Assembly: GCA_021780975.1 (NCBI GenBank)
Contig: JAJXXS010000190.1
Location: 1,483-12,803 of the forward strand
Reading direction: 5' to 3'
DNA length: 11,321 nt
Source: Pseudomonadota bacterium
GTDB taxonomy: Bacteria > Pseudomonadota > Gammaproteobacteria > Burkholderiales > Thiobacillaceae
Shown: piece after piece, positions 1 through 6,277 of the stretch
How positions within the stretch are numbered: position 1 is the first letter of the stretch
How the letters are laid out: each line of letters starts with the position of its first letter
Position numbers and translations under genes: made by a program
The notes under the pieces: generated by a model
What the model was told of the DNA's origin: nothing
The model's database searches: none
Seen by the model: only the letters and a program-made list of their open reading frames with translations

Positions 1-127
1 GGGTTTGCTGGAGCATGATCTCCGATACCCAGGTCGCATACACGCCGCGACCTTGCCAGGGAAGGTCGCGGCGGCCGTGGTCTTTCTGCCAGGCGATGAG
101 TTGTTGGGCGAAGCTGCCGGCGCGCAT
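1..127 (-). CDS. mutY: MutY, A/G-specific adenine DNA glycosylase (N-terminal 42 residues; runs off the left edge)
   Basis: MutY removes adenine mispaired with 8-oxoguanine, the last barrier against oxidative G-to-T mutations. Only the first 42 codons are in the window. Reading the minus strand from an ATG at 127 gives a MutY N-terminus: FAQQLIAWQ, then the RRDLPWQ block, then WVSEIMLQQT. In E. coli MutY the same SEVMLQQT block holds catalytic Glu37; here the matching residue is Glu36, consistent with a one-residue-shorter loop. The frame upstream of this ATG closes with a TAG at 139-137, so the start is well defined. No clear Shine-Dalgarno is seen, but the ATG lies only 12 bp past the DUF1631 stop codon, which suggests co-transcription and translational coupling. 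The [4Fe-4S] cluster and the C-terminal NUDIX-like domain lie outside the window. Confidence 0.9.
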   Translation of the reverse strand, partial: MRAGSFAQQLIAWQKDHGRRDLPWQGRGVYATWVSEIMLQQT

Positions 128-139
128 GCCGGCATGCTA

Positions 140-2320
140 TCAGGCCGGGGATACTTTCTGGCGGAAAAATCCCAGCAGCTTGCCAAAAGCGCTTTCCGTG
201 ATCGGCTTGCGCTGGACTATCTGGGCGTTGCCGTTGCGCAGCTTCTCGGCCAGGCGGTGAACGTTGATGGAAAAGGTGTTGAGGCCGTCCTGGTCCGTGA
301 AAAGGTATATGCCCTTCATGCTGCCGGTCCAGCCTAGGCGCGCCCAGCGGAAGGTGCCGTCGTCATAATGGAATTCCACCCAGTCGCCCTTGTTGAGATC
401 GCGCGCCATCTGCGTGTATTGATCTTCCACCTCGTCTTCCGGCTCCGCCGCGACAACGGCCGGTGGCGGTGGCGGCGGCGCCAGGGCGGCCTGTGCCTCC
501 GTCTCGGGCAGGGGCAACGGATGGTTCATGGAGCGCACGGCATTGGCGTGGAAAATCACCAGGTCGGCAAAAAATCGCTCCATCTCGGCGTGCGGCATGT
601 CCGTGTCGGCCAGGCCCTCGCGCAGGCGCTTGAGCAGGCCGGGAAGGATACGCACCAGCATCAGGCGCGCATCCATGTCGGTCTTGCTTTGCACGCTCCA
701 GATCAGCTCCCGCATGGTTTCCATGCGGGAAATGAAGATGGGACTGGCTTCGCCGTGGCCGGTATAGCTCTGCGTCAGGGCCACTGCCCAGTAGCCGTAG
801 AGAAACTGGCTGAGGGCGAAAGGTACCTGTTGATCGACCAAGGCGCGTGATATCTGGTCGTGCGCCACCTGGGGGGCAATTTCTGACCTTTCCTCGCGTT
901 CCAGTTCCCGGACCTGTGGCGCAATTTCCGCCTCGACGCGGGCTTCCCGCTGCCCGGCCAGGAGATCCAGTTGGGCGCAGGCGTCCTCGAATACCGCGAA
1001 ATCGGAATCAAAATCGCGCAATATCCGGTTGATGACGGTCTCGATCTCGATGATGAGGGGGTGCTTGCCTTCCACCACCGGCGGGAGATCCGATGCGAGA
1101 TGGGAAATCTTGTCCAGGAGCTGGCGTGCGGGGTGCTGCTTTTTGCCGAAAAACCCCCGGTCGATGAGCGCGACCTTGAGCACCGGGACCTGCAGGCGTG
1201 CCACCAGGCTCTTCAGGCCATCCGGGATGCCGTCGTCGTCGAAGATGAAATCGAACAGCATGGCGACCGCATCGATGATCACCGCATCCAACTGCGAGGC
1301 GGCCTGCATTACTGGGCTTTGCTGCAGCTCGCGCAGCACGTTGCCGAAGCCGTTCGCAGGCAGGCTCAACTCGAAAGAGCCGCCCCCCGGCAGCGCCAGC
1401 CCGCCCGCTTGCAGGCGGCCCAGAGCCTCCACCATGCCCACGCCCAGGCCATCGCTGCCACCGGCGGCGGGATAGCCCCAGCCGACAGCCCCGGCGGTGC
1501 CACGCGTGCCTGCCACCGGCAGGGCGCCGGCCAGCGGCATGCCGCCGTTCGCGGCGGCATGCTCGAACAGTTTGACGAATTCGTCGGCCTCGTTGCCGCT
1601 GGTCCGCTCGCTGCCGCCGGCGCCTTTACGCGTCGGCTGGCTGGCGCGGATATCTGTCAACACCCCCTTGTCCGCGAGATAGTGGTTGATGTCCTGGTAG
1701 ATGCCGGCCAGTTCCTGGTTGAGCGCGAGGTCGAACTGATTGAGCAGGATGAGGCGCACCTTGATGTCGAGCCCCAAGTTTCCCAGACCGTCGAGCCAGG
1801 ACTGGCAGAGCGCCTTGGTGCCGAGCGGGTTTTCCTCCTCGGCCAGCTGCGGCCGGTTGAGCAGATTGCCTACGCGCACATCGAGGGCAACCAGTTCCTC
1901 CGCGCTGTTGTAGCGCAGGCGCGTGGCTGCCTTGTTGACGGCAAGGGCGGCCTCGAAATCCGTATCGTCCATGAGCGAGAGCTCGGACTCACCCTTCGCG
2001 GCGCGCGTATTTTCCGAGGCCAGGACAGCGCCGTCGAAGGCCTGCAGGTAGGCTTGCTTGCAGGCAATAAAGGTCTCGTTGGCGCGGTGGTTGAGCGTGC
2101 TCTGGGCGGCGTAATAGAGGTTGCGGGTTTCCAGGAGCGGAGAACGTTCGGCCATGCTGAGAAGCACATTTTCCATGGCCTCGGCCTGGCGGGTGAGCAG
2201 TCGGCTGACGCCCTCCACCAGGCGGTTGCGGCACTCGTTCAGGAGCACGAGCGCCTCCGCGCGCGACCGCCGCCGGCCGCTACCGAACTCGTTGAGATTG
2301 ACCACGTTGGGTTCAGACAT
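140..2320 (-). CDS. DUF1631 family protein (726 aa)
   Basis: This is a large soluble protein of the DUF1631 family (Pfam PF07793), sometimes misannotated as thymidine phosphorylase; its biochemical function is unknown to me. The start at 2320 (MSEPNVVNLNEFG) is chosen because GGAG lies six bases upstream. The open frame extends to 2497, but that part overlaps a structured leader RNA and looks non-coding. The body is mostly helical and charged, with no signal peptide or membrane segment. Near residues 602-640 there is a proline-rich and then acidic linker (six consecutive prolines). It is followed by a compact beta-rich C-terminal module (about 640-700, containing GDWVEFHYDDGTFRWARLGW). That module resembles a PilZ-like barrel in outline, but I see no clear RxxxR or D/NxSxxG cyclic-di-GMP motif, so this is inference only. 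The gene sits behind a cyclic-di-GMP riboswitch and directly upstream of mutY. Confidence 0.85.
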   Translation of the reverse strand: MSEPNVVNLNEFGSGRRRSRAEALVLLNECRNRLVEGVSRLLTRQAEAMENVLLSMAERSPLLETRNLYYAAQSTLNHRANETFIACKQAYLQAFDGAVLASENTRAAKGESELSLMDDTDFEAALAVNKAATRLRYNSAEELVALDVRVGNLLNRPQLAEEENPLGTKALCQSWLDGLGNLGLDIKVRLILLNQFDLALNQELAGIYQDINHYLADKGVLTDIRASQPTRKGAGGSERTSGNEADEFVKLFEHAAANGGMPLAGALPVAGTRGTAGAVGWGYPAAGGSDGLGVGMVEALGRLQAGGLALPGGGSFELSLPANGFGNVLRELQQSPVMQAASQLDAVIIDAVAMLFDFIFDDDGIPDGLKSLVARLQVPVLKVALIDRGFFGKKQHPARQLLDKISHLASDLPPVVEGKHPLIIEIETVINRILRDFDSDFAVFEDACAQLDLLAGQREARVEAEIAPQVRELEREERSEIAPQVAHDQISRALVDQQVPFALSQFLYGYWAVALTQSYTGHGEASPIFISRMETMRELIWSVQSKTDMDARLMLVRILPGLLKRLREGLADTDMPHAEMERFFADLVIFHANAVRSMNHPLPLPETEAQAALAPPPPPPAVVAAEPEDEVEDQYTQMARDLNKGDWVEFHYDDGTFRWARLGWTGSMKGIYLFTDQDGLNTFSINVHRLAEKLRNGNAQIVQRKPITESAFGKLLGFFRQKVSPA

Positions 2321-2322
2321 GT

Positions 2323-2371
2323 CGCGCTCCATTGCCACGGCTCTCCATACAAGGCATGGAACAGGGCGCGC
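2323..2371 (-). promoter_or_regulatory. Possible expression platform and SD of the riboswitch-controlled DUF1631 gene
   Basis: Between the aptamer and the start codon no hairpin with a U-tract is seen, so a transcriptional terminator is unlikely. The Shine-Dalgarno GGAG (2330-2327) runs into GCGCG (2327-2323), which is complementary to the GCGCGC run at 2371-2366. A small hairpin, CCAUG/UAUGG, lies between them (2359-2345). Sequestration of the ribosome site by the GCGCGC run would give translational control. This is inferred from complementarity only. Confidence 0.35.
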
Positions 2372-2380
2372 ACACGGTGA

Positions 2381-2475
2381 TTCCGGCGATCCCGCTGTCT
2401 CGACGTAGAACCGCCTTGCGTCGAGATCGGTGATTTTGCGTCCCCGCCTCGCGACGGGTTTGCCCTGATCGGATG
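2381..2475 (-). ncRNA. Cyclic-di-GMP-I (GEMM-I) riboswitch in the leader of the DUF1631 gene
   Basis: Reading the minus strand, the leader contains the class I core AGGGCAAACC, a GNRA-capped helix, then GGGACGCAAAA, as in the Vibrio cholerae Vc2 aptamer. Visible elements are as follows. P1 pairs CGAUC (2471-2467) with GAUCG (2391-2387). P2 is six pairs (2458-2453 with 2448-2443) capped by the tetraloop GCGA (2452-2449). The usual GCC/GGC short pairing is replaced by AUC/GAU around the invariant CC, a compensatory change. P3 is seven perfect pairs (2425-2419 with 2405-2399), followed by ACAGCGGGAUCGCCGGA. The base directly before CAAACC is G, the state associated with cyclic-di-GMP rather than cGAMP binding, and the ligand-pairing C in the 3' GCCG is kept. 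The aptamer ends about 60 bases before the start codon. The call rests on alignment from memory, not a covariance-model score. Confidence 0.88.
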
Positions 2476-2555
2476 CCCGCAGCGGGACTGCGCCCACTGC
2501 GTCGTATCTACTTTTGCGGAACGCTGGGGGGAAACTTTAGGGGTGCCGGCCCAAA

Positions 2556-2584
2556 ATAGTTTCCTGAAAAAATATTTCTTTCAA
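2556..2584 (-). promoter_or_regulatory. Candidate sigma-70 promoter for the riboswitch-DUF1631-mutY transcript
   Basis: On the minus strand TTGAAA (2584-2579) is followed after 17 bases by AACTAT (2561-2556), inside a conspicuously AT-rich stretch between two GC-rich genes. The -35 matches 5 of 6 consensus bases and the -10 only 3 of 6. Initiation here would place the riboswitch about 75 bases into the transcript. The -35 touches the stop codon of the oxidoreductase gene. Read-through from that gene is an alternative source of transcripts, as no intrinsic terminator is visible between them. Confidence 0.3.
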
Positions 2585-3651
2585 AACATTGGCTTGCTGC
2601 GCTCGTACTGTACGGGCCAAGGGATATCCGCATGCAGCAGCGCCGCCGCGCGCAGCGGCCAGTGCGGGTCGCGCAGGGAAGCGCGCGCGATGGCGACGGC
2701 ATCCGCTTCGCCGTTGGCGAGAATCTGTTCCGCCTGCACGGCTTCCGTGATCAGGCCCACGGCGGCGGTGGCGATTCCCGCATCGCGCCGGATCGCGGCG
2801 GCGAAGGGCACCTGGTAGCCTGGCCGCGCCGGTATCTGCGCATCGGCGGCCAAGCCGCCGCTGGAGCAGTCGATCATGTCCGCGCCGGCTTCCTTGAGCC
2901 AGCGGGCCAGCTGCACCGACTGCTCAAGATCCCATCCGCCGTCCTTCCAGTCGGTCGCGGAGATGCGCACCATCAGGGGCAGGCGTTCCGGCCACACGGA
3001 GCGCACGGCATGCACCACCTCCAGGGGGAGGCGGGCGCGGTTCTGCAGGGCACCGCCGTATTCGTCGGAGCGCGCGTTGCTCAAAGGCGAGAGGAAATTG
3101 TGCAGCAGGTAGCCATGGGCCATGTGGATTTCCACGACCTCGAAGCCGGCTTCCAAGGCACGCAGCGCTGCGGCGCGGAAAGCCTCCACCAATGCCGGCA
3201 GTTCCTCGCGTTCCAGCGCGCGCGGGGGCGGGAAATGGCCGAACGGCAGAGCGCTGGGCGCGAGCGTCGTCCAGGCGCCTTCCCCGGGCGCAAGGGCCTT
3301 GCCGCCCTTCCAGGGCGACGCGCAGGAAGCCTTGCGGCCGGCGTGCGCCAACTGGATCGCCGGCGTTGCCCCCTGCGCGCGTATGAAGTCGGTGATCGGC
3401 TGCAGCGCTTCGGCGTGGGTATCGCTCCAGAGGCCAAGGTCTTCCGGGCTGATGCGTCCTTCCGGTGTCACGGCGGTGGCCTCCGCCATGACGAGGCCCG
3501 CGCCCCCCACCGCGCGCGCGCCCAGATGCACCAAGTGCCAGTCGTTCGCCAGACCATCGCGGCAGGAATACTGGCACATGGGCGAGACGAAAATACGGTT
3601 GCGGATGTCCAGGCCGCGCAGCTTGAGGGGGGCGAATAGCAGGGGGGTCAT
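2581..3651 (-). CDS. NADH:flavin oxidoreductase / Old Yellow Enzyme family (YqjM/XenA-like ene-reductase), 356 aa
   Basis: This is an FMN-dependent TIM-barrel ene-reductase that reduces activated C=C bonds (enones, xenobiotics, possibly nitro compounds) with NAD(P)H. Class-defining features of the YqjM/XenA group are visible. They are SPMCQY with Cys26 and Tyr28 near the flavin, Gln100 in the PAIQLAHAG strand, the substrate-binding pair His176/His179 with Tyr181 in EIHMAHGYLLHNFLSP, Arg229 in LMVRIS, and the DEYGG turn at 196-200. Length agrees with the family (about 340-370 aa). The start at 3651 (MTPLLFAPLKL) matches the conserved N-terminus; a TTG three codons upstream is possible but less likely. 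The start codon lies 12 bp after the stop of the dienelactone-hydrolase gene, and with no strong Shine-Dalgarno the two are probably translationally coupled. The physiological substrate cannot be read from sequence. Confidence 0.93.
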   Translation of the reverse strand: MTPLLFAPLKLRGLDIRNRIFVSPMCQYSCRDGLANDWHLVHLGARAVGGAGLVMAEATAVTPEGRISPEDLGLWSDTHAEALQPITDFIRAQGATPAIQLAHAGRKASCASPWKGGKALAPGEGAWTTLAPSALPFGHFPPPRALEREELPALVEAFRAAALRALEAGFEVVEIHMAHGYLLHNFLSPLSNARSDEYGGALQNRARLPLEVVHAVRSVWPERLPLMVRISATDWKDGGWDLEQSVQLARWLKEAGADMIDCSSGGLAADAQIPARPGYQVPFAAAIRRDAGIATAAVGLITEAVQAEQILANGEADAVAIARASLRDPHWPLRAAALLHADIPWPVQYERSKPMF

Positions 3652-3663
3652 GGTCGGCAATGG

Positions 3664-4374
3664 TCAGGAAAGGTGGGCGTGCAGATGTTCCAGCGCCAAG
3701 GTCCAGGCGCGTGCCGCAGCATCGGCATGATAGCTCTTGCGCTGGTCGCAGAAAAAGCCGTGGCCCGCGTCGGGGAATACGCACAGGCTATAGGTCTTGT
3801 TGGCGGTAGACAGCGCCGCGGCGATGCGGCCGTGCTCTCCGGGAAGGATGGAGCCATCCTTGGCCCCGTAGAGTAGCAGAAGCGGGGCCTGCATGGCGGG
3901 GATCCTGTCCAGCAGCGGCAGCCGTCCGGCGGCATCTTTTTCCGGCGCAATGCCGCCCCCGTAAAACGCCACCGCCGCCTTGAGGCGGCGCGCGTGCGCG
4001 GCGTTGGCGAGGAAGGCGAGGCGGCCTCCCATGCAGAAGCCGAGCACGGCCGTTTTTTCTTGGGCCACTTCGCCCTGACAGGCAAGCCAGTCGAGCGCCT
4101 GTCCCGCTTCCGCCATGACGGTGTCGTCGCGCAGCGTTTTGAGATGGCCGATGGCATTCGGCGTGTCATCGTAGCTGTAGGTCTTGCCGTGATAGATGTC
4201 CGGCACCAGGGCGCAGTAGCCCTGCCCGGCCAGGCGTCCGGCGAGTTCCTCGAAGTGGCCGTTGACGCCAAATGCTTCAATGAAAACAAGCACCGCGGGA
4301 TGTGGTCCCGCGCTCTCCGGCCGCGCGTAGTAGCCACGCAGGCCGTCGGCCATGTCCACCCATAATGCAGTCAT
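3664..4374 (-). CDS. Dienelactone hydrolase family protein, 236 aa
   Basis: This is a cytoplasmic alpha/beta-hydrolase of the dienelactone hydrolase family, whose classic member opens dienelactones in chlorocatechol degradation. The Cys-Asp-His triad is intact: Cys114 in the nucleophile elbow GFCMGG, Asp173 in YGAKDG, and His205 in DAGHGFF. Glu33 in FIEAFGVNGH matches the glutamate that holds the cysteine in the resting enzyme. Length (236) is typical. The start at 4374 (MTALWVDMADG) is preferred over the longer frame to 4458 because the extension carries no family similarity; a GAAGGGG stretch eight or more bases upstream may serve as ribosome site. It is the first gene of a two-gene unit with the Old Yellow Enzyme. 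Together they suggest handling of unsaturated carbonyl compounds or lactones, but the real substrate is unknown. Confidence 0.92.
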   Translation of the reverse strand: MTALWVDMADGLRGYYARPESAGPHPAVLVFIEAFGVNGHFEELAGRLAGQGYCALVPDIYHGKTYSYDDTPNAIGHLKTLRDDTVMAEAGQALDWLACQGEVAQEKTAVLGFCMGGRLAFLANAAHARRLKAAVAFYGGGIAPEKDAAGRLPLLDRIPAMQAPLLLLYGAKDGSILPGEHGRIAAALSTANKTYSLCVFPDAGHGFFCDQRKSYHADAAARAWTLALEHLHAHLS

Positions 4375-4527
4375 TTCCAGAGCCCCTTCTTCGTGGCCAA
4401 AAACAACCCAGACCAGTCCGCCCCGTCCAGGTTCCTGCGCAGCGGTGCAGAAGGCCAAATAAGGCGTTCGAATATTTCGCCGCGCTGTCTTGGCTCGGCT
4501 GATTTTGCGCCCTGCGTCCCCGCCTGG

Positions 4528-4556
4528 AAACAGAAAGGGCGCCCGAGGGCGCCCTT
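4528..4556 (-). terminator. Rho-independent terminator downstream of the phosphoesterase gene
   Basis: On the minus strand AAGGGCGCCC and GGGCGCCCTT form a 10-bp perfect arm pair separated by two bases (4556-4547 and 4544-4535), realistically with some loop opening. It is followed by the T-rich run TCTGTTT. It lies 20 bp past the phosphoesterase stop codon. It would also insulate the downstream hydrolase/oxidoreductase unit, whose own promoter should lie in 4375-4527; I see no convincing one there. Confidence 0.75.
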
Positions 4557-4575
4557 CCGTTGCATGGTCGACGAC

Positions 4576-6123
4576 TCAGGAGTGATTGCCGTCGTCTGCG
4601 TCGTGGCCGCCGCCGACAGATGCGCCGGTGGAAGGATCGAGGATCACCGGAGTCATGCGCGGGGCGCGATGGAAGTCGAACATGCCTTCCAGGGAGCCCG
4701 CCTTGGCGTCGAAGGAACCGCCGCCGACGCGTCCCAGGTTCCAGTTGTCCTCGATGAAGCGCAGGATGGAGGACTGGTCGGTGACGTGGTGATCGACGAA
4801 GTTCTTCCTGGCCCACGGGGAGATCACCATGAGCGGCAGGCGCGGGCCGTAGCCGCACTGATCCGAGGGCGCGCCGGACGCGGTCTGGCCGCACAGGCCG
4901 GAACCATTCAGGACATCGTAGGAGGGATCGCCGGACTGGTTGACGATGGGGCTCATCACGTGGTCGTACCAGCCGTCGGAATCGTCATAGGAGATGATGA
5001 CGACCGTGTTCTTCCAGTCGGGCAGCTTCTGCAGATGGTTAATGGTCTGCACCAGGAAGGTCTGCTCGTCCAGAGGATCGGAGTAGCCGGCGTGGCCGTC
5101 CTGGTAGCGCTTGGCCTCGAGGAAGCTCACCGCGGGCAGGTGGCCGCTGTCGGCCGCCGCCCAGAAGTCCTGCAGGTCATACTGGTGGTTGGCCTGGTCC
5201 GTGCGGCCGATCATCGCCACAGAGCTGGGCGCCAGATGGTGCGGGTTGGACGTGGAAGCATAGTACTGGAACGGCTCATGGTGGGCGCTGTAATCCCCGA
5301 CGGATGCGCCGGCGATGTTCTTGCTGCTGGCGCCACACACGGCCTTGCCATTGCTCGTGCCGGTGGGACGGAAGCCGCCCTGGAACCAGCACCAGGTGAT
5401 GTGGCGCGCGTTGAGCATGTCGCCCACGTTGGTGCCGGACATGGTGAAGGTCTTGCCGCTGGAACAATCGTCATAACCGGGATCGGCGTCGCTGATGTCG
5501 GTGCCGTTGACCACCACGTCACCGAGGTTCTCCGGTGAGGCGCCGTGGGTCTGGCCAGGCACCAGGTTGATCGCGCCTGGCGAGGAGGGGCCGAACGTGG
5601 TGCCGTAAGAGTTGTCGCTCATGGCGTAGTGCTGGGCATAGTTCCACAGCGCGGTGACGGTGTTGCCGTCGTAATAGCCCATGACCTGCGTGGGATCGCA
5701 GTTGTTGTAGTTCGCGCCGGTGCTCTCCACGAACTTGTCCATGAGTCCGCCATTGAAGGCCTTCTGCTCGGCGGTGTACTCATGATCCATGTCGCAGGTC
5801 ATGGCCTGCGAACGATCCAGACGGAAAGGCTGGGCGGCGTTGGGGTTGTGCTCGCGCAGGTATTGGGTGAGGCCGTTGACCGTGGGCGTGCCGTGCATGG
5901 CCACGAACTTGGGTTCACCGGCCGGGTTGGCGGGCATCGGGTAGGTGGCGAAGTAGTGGTCGAAGGACACGTTCTCCTGGAAGATCACGACCACGTGCTT
6001 GATCGGGGTGGCGGTGGCAGTGTCGTCGGCTTGCGCGGCGGCCATAGGCACCTGCAGGGCTGCGCCCATGGCAAGAGCCAGGGGCAGTTTGCGGGCGAAA
6101 TCGGAAAGAGCGCTGCGTCGCAT
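4576..6123 (-). CDS. Secreted phosphoesterase (PF04185; phospholipase C / AcpA-type acid phosphatase family), 515 aa
   Basis: This is probably a periplasmic or secreted metal-dependent phosphatase or phospholipase C releasing phosphate from organic esters. The N-terminus is a Sec-type signal peptide (MRRSALSDFARK, a hydrophobic core LPLALAMGAAL, and a likely cut after AAAQA). Family motifs are present. QENVSFDHYF carries Glu50-Asn51, which bind metal in AcpA-type enzymes. SPGAINLVPGQ contains the likely nucleophile region near Ser181. VIISYDDSDGWYDHV contains Asp380/Asp381 and His388, a pattern characteristic of the acid-phosphatase branch. The usual ENRSFDH has Val in place of Arg. Seven cysteines in the mature part fit an exported protein. 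The start at 6123 has AGGAG five bases upstream. The gene stands alone with a terminator after it, and an insertion sequence sits 88 bp before its start codon, which may have altered its promoter. Substrate is undetermined. Confidence 0.9.
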   Translation of the reverse strand: MRRSALSDFARKLPLALAMGAALQVPMAAAQADDTATATPIKHVVVIFQENVSFDHYFATYPMPANPAGEPKFVAMHGTPTVNGLTQYLREHNPNAAQPFRLDRSQAMTCDMDHEYTAEQKAFNGGLMDKFVESTGANYNNCDPTQVMGYYDGNTVTALWNYAQHYAMSDNSYGTTFGPSSPGAINLVPGQTHGASPENLGDVVVNGTDISDADPGYDDCSSGKTFTMSGTNVGDMLNARHITWCWFQGGFRPTGTSNGKAVCGASSKNIAGASVGDYSAHHEPFQYYASTSNPHHLAPSSVAMIGRTDQANHQYDLQDFWAAADSGHLPAVSFLEAKRYQDGHAGYSDPLDEQTFLVQTINHLQKLPDWKNTVVIISYDDSDGWYDHVMSPIVNQSGDPSYDVLNGSGLCGQTASGAPSDQCGYGPRLPLMVISPWARKNFVDHHVTDQSSILRFIEDNWNLGRVGGGSFDAKAGSLEGMFDFHRAPRMTPVILDPSTGASVGGGHDADDGNHS

Positions 6124-6141
6124 GGATACTCCTAAGCGGGT

Positions 6142-6189
6142 TTAGATTGACGGTTTCAGCGCCGCGGAACGGCGCTAAGGGCAATCTAA
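6142..6189. repeat. Nested inverted repeat in the phosphoesterase leader
   Basis: TTAGATTG (6142-6149) and CAATCTAA (6182-6189) are perfect inverted copies. They enclose a second perfect pair, AGCGCCG (6158-6164) and CGGCGCT (6170-6176), with the loop CGGAA. In the minus-strand transcript this would fold into a long two-tier hairpin about 10 bases before the Shine-Dalgarno AGGAG. It could be an mRNA structure controlling translation or stability, or a dyad operator. No family is recognised. Confidence 0.6.
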
Positions 6190-6203
6190 GGGGCTGAGAT
6201 TTC

Positions 6204-6211
6204 CCGCTTAT
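6204..6211. repeat. Left copy of the 8-bp target-site duplication (CCGCTTAT)
   Basis: The same octamer flanks the right end at 7540-7547. Eight to nine base duplications are usual for IS256-family transposition, and the intact pair indicates a single insertion event without later rearrangement. Confidence 0.85.
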
Positions 6212-6236
6212 GGGCGTGTACTGAATTTTGTGTAAA
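6207..6236 (-). promoter_or_regulatory. Possible hybrid promoter at the IS left junction, directed toward the phosphoesterase gene
   Basis: Within the left inverted repeat the minus strand reads TTTACA (6236-6231; 5 of 6 to the -35 consensus). After 18 bases CATAAG follows (6212-6207; 4 of 6 to the -10 consensus). The -10 is assembled from the last base of the IS and the target-site duplication. Such junction promoters are known for several IS families. Whether this one is active is unknown. Confidence 0.25.
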
Positions 6237-6239
6237 CGG
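6212..6239 (+). repeat. Left terminal inverted repeat of the IS
   Basis: Begins GGGCGTGTACTGAA and ends in GTGTAAACGG. It matches the reverse complement of the right end with five mismatches when aligned without gaps. Confidence 0.85.
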
Positions 6240-6277
6240 ACTATTGGCAGGAAACTGCCGACTTGTCCGGAGACACA

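Noticed and set aside
971..2380. 469-codon plus-strand open frame opposite the DUF1631 gene
   Set aside because: Shadow of the high-GC minus-strand gene; the product is low-complexity Ala/Arg/Gln/Val-rich with no recognisable domain, and the opposite strand has clear family features.
2321..2497. 59-codon N-terminal extension of the DUF1631 frame
   Set aside because: It overlaps the riboswitch aptamer, lacks a ribosome site at its ATG, and the internal start at 2320 has GGAG at good spacing.
2632..3639. 335-codon plus-strand open frame opposite the Old Yellow Enzyme gene
   Set aside because: The opposite strand encodes an intact enzyme with all active-site residues; this frame has no family motif or ribosome site.
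4501..4532. Minus-strand text GGGGACGCAGGGCGCAAAATC, reminiscent of the GEMM-I core
   Set aside because: The 5' AGGGCAAACC element and the P2 hairpin are absent and the core is interrupted by six bases, so it does not form the aptamer.
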